Assembly (NCBI GenBank): GCA_009377495.1
Contig: WHTZ01000030.1
Coordinates: forward strand, 1 to 64,000
Source: Luteitalea sp.
Lineage (GTDB): Bacteria > Acidobacteriota > Vicinamibacteria > Vicinamibacterales > Vicinamibacteraceae
DNA length: 64,000 nt
Direction: 5' to 3'
Part shown: in pieces, positions 38,965-47,516 of the stretch
How positions within the stretch are numbered: the stretch's first letter is position 1
Layout: every line of letters begins with the position of its first letter
The notes under the pieces: model-generated
Databases searched by the model: none
Told to the model about the DNA's origin: nothing
What the model saw: only the letters and a program-made list of their open reading frames with translations
Made by a program: the position numbers and the translations under genes

Positions 38965-39288
38965 ATGAAGGGCGGCGATGTGATCCGCAAGGCCCGCCGG
39001 ATGGCTGGGCTGGCACAATCCGACCTGGCCCATGATCTTGGGACGACTCCCTCCGTGCTCTCTCGGTGGGAGAACGGCCAGGTGGAGCCCAGCTTCGCCG
39101 CCGTGGTCCGGACCGTGGAGGCTTGTGGGCTCGAGCTAGCCGCCGTCCTCAGCGAGCCTGACGCTGACCCGCACGACGTGTCGCTGCTGGAGACCACCCT
39201 GGCCATGACCGTCGATGAGCGACTACAGCGTCTGATTGATTACGTCCGCTTCGTCGGAGCAGGCCGTGCGGCGATGCGGGCGAGATGA
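38965..39288 (+). CDS. XRE-family HTH protein, antitoxin-like
   Basis: A 107-residue protein with one helix-turn-helix (about 4-58): IRKARRMAGLAQSDLAHDLG, TPSVLSRWENGQVEPSF. The C-terminal part is helical and unassigned. It overlaps the next gene by four bases (ATGA), so the two are co-translated, as in HTH plus nucleotidyltransferase toxin-antitoxin pairs. A palindrome covers the promoter region, suggesting autorepression. There is no clear Shine-Dalgarno, and the message may have a very short leader. Confidence 0.82.
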   Translation: MKGGDVIRKARRMAGLAQSDLAHDLGTTPSVLSRWENGQVEPSFAAVVRTVEACGLELAAVLSEPDADPHDVSLLETTLAMTVDERLQRLIDYVRFVGAGRAAMRAR

Positions 39289-39785
39289 GTGACTTTCGTC
39301 CCGATGAGGTCGTTCGCGTCCTCTATGAGCACCGTGTGCGGTTTGTGCTGATTGGCGGCCTCGCGGCGACCCTTCATGGTTCAGTGCACCCCACGTTTGA
39401 TGTCGACATCACACCAGATGATTCTCCCGACAATCTGGCGCGGCTCTCGGCGGCGCTGCACGCGCTGAACGCTCGCATCCGCGTCGATGGCATTCCGGAC
39501 GGCCTGGCGTTCAATCACGACGCGACGAGTCTGGCTCGGATGACCGTGTTGAACCTCGTGACACGGGCCGGAGACCTCGACGTTGCCTTGCATCCGGCAG
39601 GAGTCGGTACCTTCGTCGAGTGGGATGCGAACGCCACGGATCTCGTTGTGCTCGGCGTACCTGTCCGCGTTGCGGCACTGGATGACATCGTCCGCTCAAA
39701 GGAAACAGCAGGGCGCGAGAAAGACCGCGTCGTGCTCCCAATGCTCCGGGTTCTGCGCGACCGGATCCGCGGCCGTGACCGCTGA
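39285..39785 (+). CDS. nucleotidyltransferase-fold protein, partner of the XRE protein
   Basis: A 166-residue protein with the start of a polymerase-beta-type nucleotidyltransferase: VRFVLIGGLAATLHG (G24/G25), then D39 and D41 in TFDVDI. A third acid may be D-L-D in AGDLDVALH. It matches AbiEii/MNT-like small nucleotidyltransferases that modify tRNA or an antitoxin in type IV or VII toxin systems; the reaction here is not known. It sits between two divergent PadR-ADOP units. Confidence 0.75.
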   Translation: MSDFRPDEVVRVLYEHRVRFVLIGGLAATLHGSVHPTFDVDITPDDSPDNLARLSAALHALNARIRVDGIPDGLAFNHDATSLARMTVLNLVTRAGDLDVALHPAGVGTFVEWDANATDLVVLGVPVRVAALDDIVRSKETAGREKDRVVLPMLRVLRDRIRGRDR

Positions 39786-39866
39786 CGGCACGTCCGCGGC
39801 TTGTGGAGCAGCAACCCTGCCGTTCCGGTCTCCGTCAAAGCGGAAGGGAGCCTGCTTGCCACTTTC

Positions 39867-39915
39867 TGTGGACATGCCACATGACGTGTGCCAATAGTCT
39901 TGTGGCGTGGCCACA
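39867..39915 (+). promoter_or_regulatory. paired palindromes upstream of PadR 3
   Basis: TGTGGACATGCCACA (39867-39881) and TGTGGCGTGGCCACA (39901-39915) share the ends TGTGG-N5-CCACA and are 34 bases apart centre to centre, about three helical turns. The second touches the AGGAGG ribosome site of PadR 3. Confidence 0.6.
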
Positions 39916-39924
39916 GGAGGAGTG

Positions 39925-40272
39925 ATGGCGTCGAGGCTCGACTTGTTGCAAGGCACGCTCGATCTGATGGTTCTACAGACGCTCGAGACGATGGGACCGC
40001 TGCACGGCTACGGCATTGCTCGACGCATCGAACAAATCAGTGGGGATGCCATTCTGCTGAACCAGGGAACGATCTACGCAGCGCTCGTCCGCCTGCAGCA
40101 GCGCGGGCTCATTCGCGCGGCGTGGGGAACCTCTGAGAACAACCGCCGAGCGAAGTTCTACGCGATCACGAGGAGTGGCAGGAAGCAGCTACAGGCTGAC
40201 GCGAGCAACTTCGAACGCCTGGCGGCCGTCATCGGACGGCTGCTCGCCATGGCGGGAGGCGAGGGCCGATGA
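39925..40272 (+). CDS. PadR-family transcriptional regulator 3
   Basis: A 115-residue repressor from the ATG at 39925, with AGGAGG immediately upstream (39915-39920). It starts ASRLDLLQGTLDLMVLQTLETMGPLHGYGI and contains QISGDAILLNQGTIYAALVRLQQRGLI, the standard winged helix. Its stop overlaps the ADOP 4 start by four bases. The twin TGTGG-N5-CCACA sites ahead of it would let the dimer control its own operon, possibly by blocking both promoter and ribosome site. Confidence 0.93.
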   Translation: MASRLDLLQGTLDLMVLQTLETMGPLHGYGIARRIEQISGDAILLNQGTIYAALVRLQQRGLIRAAWGTSENNRRAKFYAITRSGRKQLQADASNFERLAAVIGRLLAMAGGEGR

Positions 40273-42908
40273 CGCAATGGCTACGTTTACTGGCTGCCAA
40301 GGTGGTGGCCGTCCTCGGCAAGACGCCGCTCGATCGCGACTTCGACGAGGAGTTAGCGACACATCTCGATCTGCTCGTGGAAGAAAACCGCCGTCGCGGC
40401 ATGGAACCGGATGAAGCTCGGCGTCGAGCGCTGATCGCGCTCGGCGGAGTCGAGCCGACGCGCGAGCTGCACCGGGACACGCGCGGCCTGGCCGTGTGGG
40501 ATAGCCTGACCCAAGACGTGCACTATACCGTCCGGACCCTCAGTCGCGAGCGCGGCTTCTTCGCAGCCGCCATGCTCATCATCGGGCTCGGCATTGGCGC
40601 CACGACGTCAATTTTCAGCGTCCTCAATGCGGTGTTGCTCCGGCCCCTGCCGTTTCAACAGCCGGAGCGCCTGGTGCGCGTCGCCAACGATGGCACGGGC
40701 GGCTTGTCTGCGGTCACGTCGCGCAGCTCGAATCTTCGCGACTGGCGCCAGCTCAATGAATCGTTCGAGGACCTGGCCGGTTATCACGCCTTCTTCGATT
40801 ACGGCAGCTACAATCTCGTTGGTCACGGCGAGCCGGAGCGGTTGGTCGGTGTCGGCGTGACGCAGAATTTCTTGGAGCTGCTCGGCGTACGTCCTGCGTT
40901 AGGACGCAGCTTCCTGGATGAGGAGAGTGTCTGGGAGGGCCCTCCGGTCGCGCTCCTCACGCACAGTCTGTGGCAGCGGCGATTCGGGTCCGATCCAGCC
41001 ATCGTCGGGCGCTCGATTAACCTCAACGGTCAAGCCACGACGGTCACTGGTGTCCTGCCCGCGTCTTTCGACTTCGCTTCGGTCTTTTCTCCTGGGTCGC
41101 GGATCGATCTCCTGACACCCTTCCCGATATCCGACGAAACCGACGTGTGGGGCAACACGCTGGCAGTGATTGGGCGTCTCAAGCCAGGAGTGACGCCTCA
41201 GGCTGCGCAAACCGAGCTGGACTTGATCAATCGGCGGCTGCAAGAAGCCGACCCAGGCCGATGGGGATTGGGCGCGGTCGTCAGCCCATTGCGAGAATCC
41301 ATCGCGGGGAGCTTTCGCCCGATTCTGGGTGTGCTAGCGGGCGCCGTGGGGCTCGTCCTCTTGATTGCCTGCGCGAATCTCTCCAACCTGCTCCTGGCGC
41401 GCGCCGCCGCCCGCCGCAAGGAAATCGCGGTCCGGAGCGCGCTCGGGGCAGACCGTCTCCGGTTGATCCGCCAGACGCTCACCGAAAGCCTGGTGCTTTC
41501 CGGGTGCGGGGCACTCGTCGGCGTGCTCGTCGCATACGCGGTGATGCGAGGCGTCTCGGCCACAACGGCCGTCAACATCCCCCTGCTCCGTACGTCCGAG
41601 GTCGACATCACGGCATTGGTCTTCACACTGGTCGTGGCCGTTGCGACAGGCGTGTTGTTCGGTATTGTCCCTGCCCTCCAGATCTCGGGCGCGGGTGAAT
41701 ATGAAGCCCTGAGCGATGCGAGCCGTGGATCAACGGAAGGCAAGCGCCACAGGTGGATTCGCGGAGCATTGGTTGTCTCCGAAGTCGCATTCGCCTGCAT
41801 GCTGCTCGTTGGCGCCGGTTTGCTGCTACGAAGCTTTCTAACGCTGCTCGAGGTCGATCTGGGGTTCCGACCCGAGCAGGCAATCGCCTGGCGCGTGGAC
41901 GTGGCAGACAAGTACCCGGAGCTTCCGGATCGCGTGGCCTTCTATGAACGCCTGACGCGTGAGCTGCAAGCCGTTCCAGGCGTGGCATCGGTCGGCCTGA
42001 CCGACACCTTGCCGCTGGGGCGCAACCGCTCTTGGGGTCTTTCAGCCAAAGGCGAGGTCTATGCCGATGGCGAGTACCCGAGCGCCTTTCCCCGCATGGT
42101 CGACAGCGGATACATCGAGACCATGGGCATTCCCTTGGTGGCCGGCCGAGACTTCAACGACGACGACCGGGCCGAGAGTGAAAGGGTGATGATCGTGAAC
42201 GAGACGGCGGCGCGCCGTGTGTGGCCCGGGAAGGATCCGATCGGGCAAGTCGCGGCGTTACATGAGGAGCACCGCGTCGTAGGTGTTGTCCGCGACGTTC
42301 GGCACAGCTCACTGGAGGAAGGAGCCTCCCCTGAGATGTACTTGCATATCCGGCAGCAGCCGTCCTGGGGCGCGATTGATGTGGTCGTCCGAAGCGCGCT
42401 GCCGGTGAAGACGCTGGCGCCGAGCATCCGGACAGTCTTGCGCAAGGTCGATCCGACGCTGCCGACCGATGAGTTTCAGACGCTTGGTCAGATCGTCGAC
42501 AGGGCCGCCTCGCCGCGGCGCTTCGTGCTGTACGTGATTGGCGCGTTCGCCGCCTTGGCCGCGCTGCTCGCCTCATTGGGCATCTACGGCGTCATCTCTT
42601 ACTCGGTCAGTCAGCGTACTCAGGAGATTGGAATCCGCATGGCGCTGGGAGCGTCGCCCGGCGATGTGCGCAGGCAGGTCATCGCCAACACCCTGGCGTT
42701 GGCCTCCATTGGCGTGCTCATGGGGCTCGCTGGATCATTCATGCTGGCCAGATTCCTGAGCTCCCTGCTCTTTGGCATCACGCCCGGCGATCCGCTGACG
42801 TTCGCGGTGGTGGTCGGCACGTTGACCCTCGTCGCCGCGCTCGCAGGCTCGCTGCCCGCCCAGCGCGCCTCGAGAACCGACCCGATGTCCGCCCTTCGGT
42901 CGAGCTAG
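40269..42908 (+). CDS. ADOP-family duplicated permease 4
   Basis: An 879-residue intact permease. The cytoplasmic prefix (DRDFDEELATHLDLLVEENRRRGM) is followed by FtsX/MacB half 1 (FFAAAMLIIGLGIGATTSIFS, then GLVLLIACANLSNLLLARAAA) and half 2 (GALVVSEVAFACMLLVGAGLLLRSF, ending QRASRTDPMSALRSS). It is co-translated with PadR 3. It is divergent from the PadR 2-ADOP 3 operon across the XRE/nucleotidyltransferase pair and only moderately like ADOP 3 in sequence, so the two are not a recent duplication. Confidence 0.92.
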   Translation: MTQWLRLLAAKVVAVLGKTPLDRDFDEELATHLDLLVEENRRRGMEPDEARRRALIALGGVEPTRELHRDTRGLAVWDSLTQDVHYTVRTLSRERGFFAAAMLIIGLGIGATTSIFSVLNAVLLRPLPFQQPERLVRVANDGTGGLSAVTSRSSNLRDWRQLNESFEDLAGYHAFFDYGSYNLVGHGEPERLVGVGVTQNFLELLGVRPALGRSFLDEESVWEGPPVALLTHSLWQRRFGSDPAIVGRSINLNGQATTVTGVLPASFDFASVFSPGSRIDLLTPFPISDETDVWGNTLAVIGRLKPGVTPQAAQTELDLINRRLQEADPGRWGLGAVVSPLRESIAGSFRPILGVLAGAVGLVLLIACANLSNLLLARAAARRKEIAVRSALGADRLRLIRQTLTESLVLSGCGALVGVLVAYAVMRGVSATTAVNIPLLRTSEVDITALVFTLVVAVATGVLFGIVPALQISGAGEYEALSDASRGSTEGKRHRWIRGALVVSEVAFACMLLVGAGLLLRSFLTLLEVDLGFRPEQAIAWRVDVADKYPELPDRVAFYERLTRELQAVPGVASVGLTDTLPLGRNRSWGLSAKGEVYADGEYPSAFPRMVDSGYIETMGIPLVAGRDFNDDDRAESERVMIVNETAARRVWPGKDPIGQVAALHEEHRVVGVVRDVRHSSLEEGASPEMYLHIRQQPSWGAIDVVVRSALPVKTLAPSIRTVLRKVDPTLPTDEFQTLGQIVDRAASPRRFVLYVIGAFAALAALLASLGIYGVISYSVSQRTQEIGIRMALGASPGDVRRQVIANTLALASIGVLMGLAGSFMLARFLSSLLFGITPGDPLTFAVVVGTLTLVAALAGSLPAQRASRTDPMSALRSS

Positions 42909-43718
42909 GTTCTGGAGTCCGGGGCTCCGCTTAGTACAGTGTTTCGCAATTACGGTGACGTAGGTGCGTCACGACGGGCAGGGAGGAGACCGCGATATCA
43001 GTCCGGCCGATTCGAAGCAGCGGAGGGACGGACTTCTCCTCCAGGACCGTGAGCGCCGGCAGGCCACCTCACCGCGATCGCACGCGTTTGGGGGGCCGGT
43101 GTCGCAACAAGGCGGGGCAACTGTCGGGCAGGCGTGGGCCACGGCTCGTGCGCCCATCACGGTGAGGCCCGCATGGTCGAAATACTGGTTTCGTCCCCGT
43201 CAGGCTGGCGGGCACCGACGGATGGGCACAAGTCCTGTGCCAGACTCGTTTCGAAGACGGAGAACGTGGACGCAGTACGTGAAAAGCGAGGCACAGCCTT
43301 CCCCCAGGTAGAGGTGCCGACCCTCCACCTCGGCGAGGCAGGCGATGAGGCGTGCCGTGCCGTGGCGTCACGTTCACGGGCAGCGAGGCAGGTGACCTCG
43401 CGGAGGAGATCCTGATCGGAGACGTGTTGGAACGTGGGGAGTGGCGTCGTCATGTCCCATTATACGGACGCGATTTTCGACCCTCAGGACGCGCCCGTAG
43501 GACACGAATGCGGCGGGATCCACCTTGTTTGCCGTCCACGCACGCGAACGCGCCCTCTCGGTCAACGTGGCGCTCACAGCTACGGATTCTCACGAGCCCA
43601 CGAACAAAAGCGCGCTGGGTCTCAGAATCCTGTCAAGTCCATTCTTACGTCACAGTAATTCCGAAACCCAGTACCTAGCGAAGCTGGGGCCACTCAGATC
43701 ACACGGTGGAGCGCGTCT
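42909..43718. other. 810-base gene-poor gap holding an HNH remnant
   Basis: Apart from the degenerate HNH endonuclease fragments (separate entry) I see no intact gene between ADOP 4 and ADOP 5. The part from 43454 to 43718 has no recognisable frame or palindrome. Confidence 0.5.
42990..43453 (-). pseudogene. remnants of a DUF222-like HNH endonuclease gene
   Basis: An ATG at 43453 opens TTPLPTFQHVSDQDLLREV and TCLAARERDATAR; then a two-base shift near 43350 moves the expected LIACLAEVEGRHLYLGEG and CASLFTYCVHVLRL into the next frame. These are the first 60 residues of the acidobacterial HNH endonucleases that start with a SDxxLLxxLxxLxxRER helix. After about 43240 the match stops. A stretch further on (ALLRHRPP and ALTVLEEK in 43000-43130) looks like the middle of the same protein. 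The HNH domain itself is gone. Confidence 0.5.
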
Positions 43719-46310
43719 TCATTCGGATCTCAGGGCCACCACGGGGTCGACACGAGACGCGCGGCGCGCCGGGATGAAGACCGCAAAGAGTGCCACGCCC
43801 ACGAGTAAGACCGATACGGCCACAAGCGTCGCTGGATCGCGCGGCTCTACCTCGTAGAGCAGACTGCCCAGAACGCCCGTGAGCGCGAGGGAACCCGCTA
43901 CGCCGATGACCAGGCCGAGCAACAGCGACCGTAGACTCTGTCCAAGGACCAGTTGCAAGATCCTTCTCTGATGAGCGCCGAGCGCGATTCGCACTCCGAT
44001 CTCGTGAGCTCTCTGTGCCACCGAGTAAGCGGTGACGCCGTAGATTCCCACGGCCGCGAGCACCAGTGCGAGCAGGCCAAAGAGCCCAAGCAGGAGCGCC
44101 GAGAACCGGTCGTGCGAGACGGAGCCGGCCACGATTCCCTCCATGGTTGCGACGTCGGAAATCGGTTGATTGCCATCGATCGCAGAGACCGCATGGCGCA
44201 CCGCGTCCGCCAGATGCGCTGAATCGCCGACGCCGCGGACGACGACCTTGAAGGCGCCGCGCGGTTGCTGAAGGAACGGCTCGTACACCTGCGGCGCCGT
44301 CTCTCTTCTGAAGCCTTCCTGTTTGACATCGCCCACGACGCCGACGATCTCGCGCATGTATGTCGGGCCAGAAATGTCCAATTGCTTTCCGAGCGGGTCC
44401 TCGTTGGGGAAGAAGCGACGAGCCATGGTCTCGTTGATGATCACCACAGGCTGGCTCGCCGGCGTATCGCGTTCGGTAAAGAACCTCCCGCGCATCAGTG
44501 GGATTCGCATTGCCTGGAGATAGAGCGGCGTCACGCCGTAGTAGTTAGCCGTCGTCCCCCAGAGTGGGCCAGCAGGGCGCCCCTCGAAGTGGATACCTAC
44601 GTCTGTGATGCCAGAGAATGGAAGGTCGGTAGAGACGGCGACGGCTCGAACCTCCGGCAGCCCGCGAATCCGCTGGAGTAGCTCCTCCGCAAACTGGTTC
44701 TGCTGGTATGGCTCTCCGTAGTTGACCGTGGGTAGATTGATCGTCGCCGCAAGAACGCTCTCAGGATTGAAACCGGGTCTCACCTCGAGCAGTCGCCAGA
44801 AACTCTTGAGGAGGAGTCCGGCGCCTGCCAGAAGCACGAGGGCGATGGCAACCTCCGAGACGACCAACGCGTTTCGTGCCCCGGTGCGGACTCCCGCGCC
44901 GCTCGTTCTGCCGCCCGCCTTCAGAGCTTCCTGGAGATCAGTCCGCGAGAGGCGGACCGCTGGCGAGAGACCAAACAGGAGGCCGGTGAGGGTCGACAGA
45001 CCGAGGGTATACAGCAGGACGGGATAGTCCAACGCTATTTCGTCGAGCCGTGGGATGCCTTCAAGTGGCAGGCCGCGGACGATGCTGAGGCCGCCGAGCG
45101 CCAGAACCACGCCCAGCAGCCCGCCGAGCAGTGCAAGGAGCATCGTCTCGGTCAGAAGCTGCTGAACGATCCGCGCGCGGCTCGCACCAATAGCGGCGCG
45201 CAGAGATATCTCCTTTTGCCGCACGGCGGCTCTGGCCAAGAGAAGCCCCGCAACATTGACACACGCGATCAATAGGACGAATCCGGCGGCACCAAGGAGG
45301 ACCCAGAGCGCTGTGCGGACGCTGCCAACGTAATGGTCCATTAGTGGGACGGCCTGCGCTTTCCAGTTCTCGCTCTCGCGCATCAAGAGATCCAGGTCGG
45401 CCTGGGCCTGCTCACGTGTCACCGCAGGCTTCAAGCGGCCTACCCCCCAGACCCAATGGCTTCCGGTTCTCAGCTCTTCTGACGTAAATCCCATTGGCTT
45501 CCAGATCTCCGCATCGCGAGGAAATCGGAAGTCGGCCGGCATGACGCCGACGATCGTGAAGCTGATGCCGTCCAAGCTGACGGCGCGACCGACGACGCGT
45601 GGGTTCGCTCCGTAGCGCCGGTGCCACAGGCCGTGGCCCAAGAGCACCACGCGATCGTTTCCGTCCTGGTCCTCTTCTGGTCTAAAGCTGCGGCCCAAAA
45701 TGGGCTCCACACCGAGCAGCGCTGGAAGGTTGGCGCTCACGCGGGCACCCGAGATGCGCTCAGGGCGCTCCGCGGCCGTCAGATCGAAGGCCATATCATT
45801 GAAGGCGGCCATCTCGCTGAAGGTGCGATTTTCTCGTTGCCACGCGAGGAAATCTTGCGGCGTGAGCTCGAAGCGTGGGAATCGGGGCAACCATTTTTCT
45901 TCGAGCATCATCAGGCGATCAGGATCGCTGAACGGCAGCGGGCGGAGCAGCACGCCATTGACGATGCTGAAGATGGTCGTGTTGGCGCCGATGCCCAAGG
46001 CAAGGATCGACAGGATGACGGATGCGAATCCTGGGCTCTTCCTCAAGGTTCGCGCGGCATAACGGAGATCCTGTTGGAGGCGTTCCACCGCTGTCCAGCC
46101 CCACACAGCCCGTGTGTCCTCTTTGACCAACGCGGTGTTGCCGAAGGCGCGCTGCGCGGCGTAGCGAGCATCTTCTGTGGCCAAGCCGGCATCCCGTTGC
46201 TCTTCCGCTTCGAGCTCTAGATGCGTGGAGAGCTCTCGGTCGAGATCATTGTCCTGTTGCTGCCGCGACGGTCGCGAGAGCCACGTCATGATCAATCGCC
46301 ATCTCTGCAT
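43719..46310 (-). CDS. ADOP-family duplicated permease 5 (no adjacent PadR)
   Basis: An 863-residue intact permease. The ATG at 46310 has AGGAGG six bases upstream, a strong site that decides the start over the ATG at 46289. Landmarks: prefix DNDLDRELSTHLELEAEEQR, RYAARTLRKSPGFASVILS, AGFVLLIACVNVAGLLLARAAV, NALVVSEVAIALVLLAGAGLLL, end RRASRVDPVVALRSE. Unlike ADOP 1, 3, 4 and 6 no padR gene precedes it; upstream are two palindromes and then a MazEF-type pair reading the other way. It may be controlled in trans by a PadR such as the one at 47175. Confidence 0.92.
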   Translation of the reverse strand: MQRWRLIMTWLSRPSRQQQDNDLDRELSTHLELEAEEQRDAGLATEDARYAAQRAFGNTALVKEDTRAVWGWTAVERLQQDLRYAARTLRKSPGFASVILSILALGIGANTTIFSIVNGVLLRPLPFSDPDRLMMLEEKWLPRFPRFELTPQDFLAWQRENRTFSEMAAFNDMAFDLTAAERPERISGARVSANLPALLGVEPILGRSFRPEEDQDGNDRVVLLGHGLWHRRYGANPRVVGRAVSLDGISFTIVGVMPADFRFPRDAEIWKPMGFTSEELRTGSHWVWGVGRLKPAVTREQAQADLDLLMRESENWKAQAVPLMDHYVGSVRTALWVLLGAAGFVLLIACVNVAGLLLARAAVRQKEISLRAAIGASRARIVQQLLTETMLLALLGGLLGVVLALGGLSIVRGLPLEGIPRLDEIALDYPVLLYTLGLSTLTGLLFGLSPAVRLSRTDLQEALKAGGRTSGAGVRTGARNALVVSEVAIALVLLAGAGLLLKSFWRLLEVRPGFNPESVLAATINLPTVNYGEPYQQNQFAEELLQRIRGLPEVRAVAVSTDLPFSGITDVGIHFEGRPAGPLWGTTANYYGVTPLYLQAMRIPLMRGRFFTERDTPASQPVVIINETMARRFFPNEDPLGKQLDISGPTYMREIVGVVGDVKQEGFRRETAPQVYEPFLQQPRGAFKVVVRGVGDSAHLADAVRHAVSAIDGNQPISDVATMEGIVAGSVSHDRFSALLLGLFGLLALVLAAVGIYGVTAYSVAQRAHEIGVRIALGAHQRRILQLVLGQSLRSLLLGLVIGVAGSLALTGVLGSLLYEVEPRDPATLVAVSVLLVGVALFAVFIPARRASRVDPVVALRSE

Positions 46311-46372
46311 GTGATGCCTCCTCAGGCCGATCCTTGCATGTGCGCGGTCGCGCTGCCTGACTGCGTCTGATG

Positions 46373-46414
46373 GTAGAGAGTCTACTGTAAACTAGGGTAG
46401 ATAGTCGACTATCT
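46373..46414 (-). promoter_or_regulatory. twin palindromes upstream of ADOP 5
   Basis: GTAGA-GAG-TCTAC (46373-46385) and the perfect AGATAGTCGACTATCT (46399-46414) lie 63 to 104 bases before the ADOP 5 start. The layout is like the operator pairs of PadR 2 and PadR 3. Confidence 0.55.
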
Positions 46415-46479
46415 GTTGACCGCTAGATGATCACGCGGCCCACAGGGATCTGGACTGAGGAGATTCACGGGTTAATGCC

Positions 46480-46508
46480 TTGATCCAACAATACTCTTAT
46501 TGTATATT
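46480..46508 (+). promoter_or_regulatory. promoter and operator of the MazEF-type pair
   Basis: TTGATC (46480-46485), a 17-base spacer, and TATATT (46503-46508) form a good sigma70 promoter. The spacer contains ACAATA-CTCT-TATTGT (46488-46503), a perfect six-base inverted repeat. The ATG lies only seven bases past the -10, so the message may be leaderless. Confidence 0.6.
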
Positions 46509-46514
46509 GCCCAC

Positions 46515-46757
46515 ATGGCTGCGAGGCCCCTCCAGATTTCGATCGACACCGAGCTGCTTCAGCGAATCGACGCTGATCCGGAAGCTCGGGAAAGGGGACG
46601 GTCGGCCTTCATCCGTTCTGCGGTGCAGCTTTACTTCAAAATCAAGGAGCGCCGGGAGATCGAAGCGCAACTGACTCAAGCATATGTCGGCGAGGCGGAC
46701 GCCATGTTGGACGAGGTCGGGGACCTCTTGAGTGCGCAAGCATGGCCCGAGAGCTGA
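46515..46757 (+). CDS. ribbon-helix-helix antitoxin (MazE-like)
   Basis: An 80-residue protein: AARPLQISIDTELLQRIDADPEARERGRSAFIRSAVQLYF is the ribbon-helix-helix fold, with the beta strand LQISID and the helix pair. The rest is acidic and probably the toxin-binding tail (AYVGEADAMLDEVGDLLS). It overlaps the toxin gene by 16 bases. It is expected to bind the inverted repeat in its promoter and to neutralise the MazF-like ribonuclease. Confidence 0.85.
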   Translation: MAARPLQISIDTELLQRIDADPEARERGRSAFIRSAVQLYFKIKERREIEAQLTQAYVGEADAMLDEVGDLLSAQAWPES

Positions 46758-47068
46758 ATCGCGGCGAGATCTGGCTGCTCGACCTGCCGCGCCCAGACAA
46801 GCGGCGCCCCGTCCTCATCTTGACCCGTCCGTCCCTCGTCCGATTGCTCCACACCGTCACCGTCGCCGCAATCACCTCAACCCTCCGCGGTTCTCCCACC
46901 GAGGTAGAAGTCGGCGTCGCCGAAGGACTGAAACAGACGTCGTGCGTCAACCTGTGCAATGTCTTCACGGTCCAGCGGCGACAGTTGCGGACCTTCGTGG
47001 GAAGCGCGAGCGCCGAGAAGATGCGCGAGGTCTGCCGTGCGCTCACCGTCGCCTACGGATGCGATTGA
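46742..47068 (+). CDS. MazF/PemK-family ribonuclease toxin
   Basis: A 108-residue toxin: LNRGEIWLLDLPRPDKRRPVLILTR is the MazF opening, and SCVNLCNVFTVQRRQL with the conserved Asn/Thr region follows, then LRTFVGSASAEKMREV. MazF proteins cut mRNA at short sequences and stop translation. It is translationally coupled to the antitoxin ahead of it. The pair sits between ADOP 5 and PadR 4. Confidence 0.9.
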   Translation: MARELNRGEIWLLDLPRPDKRRPVLILTRPSLVRLLHTVTVAAITSTLRGSPTEVEVGVAEGLKQTSCVNLCNVFTVQRRQLRTFVGSASAEKMREVCRALTVAYGCD

Positions 47069-47174
47069 GTGCTCTTCAGCATTCTGCAACCTGACAGAGC
47101 GAGTTTGACAAGCGGACTGGCTTACACTATTTTAGTCTAGGTCTTATCGAACACGATATCGGAGCACGTGTCGA

Positions 47175-47516
47175 GTGACGGCGCACAAGCAGAAAGATCT
47201 CTTTCCCGGGGCGCTGGAGATGATGATTCTCCAGAGCCTGAAACAGCAGCGGTTGCACGGGTACGCGCTCGTGCAACACATCAAACGGACGTCCAACGAC
47301 CTACTCCGCGTCGAGGAGGGCTCCCTCTATCCCGCCCTGCAACGCATGCTGAAAGCCGGCTGGGTGAAAGCGCAGTGGAGCGTGTCCGCGAGCGGCCGTC
47401 GGGTGCGACTCTATGAGCTGACGGCCGCCGGCGCCAGGCATTTGGATCGTGAGGTGTCGAGCTTCGAGCGCATGCTGGAAGGCATCCGGCTCGTCCTGTC
47501 GCCGGTGAAGTCATGA
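47175..47516 (+). CDS. PadR-family transcriptional regulator 4
   Basis: A 113-residue repressor from the GTG at 47175. LFPGALEMMILQSLKQQRLHGYALVQHI and VEEGSLYPALQRMLKAGWVKAQW are the winged-helix core; GRRVRLYELTAAGARHL follows. Its stop overlaps the ADOP 6 start by four bases. A GGAG lies 11 bases upstream, so initiation may be weak. The promoter region holds ATTTTAGTCTAGGTC, which resembles half of the palindromes upstream of ADOP 5. Confidence 0.92.
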   Translation: MTAHKQKDLFPGALEMMILQSLKQQRLHGYALVQHIKRTSNDLLRVEEGSLYPALQRMLKAGWVKAQWSVSASGRRVRLYELTAAGARHLDREVSSFERMLEGIRLVLSPVKS

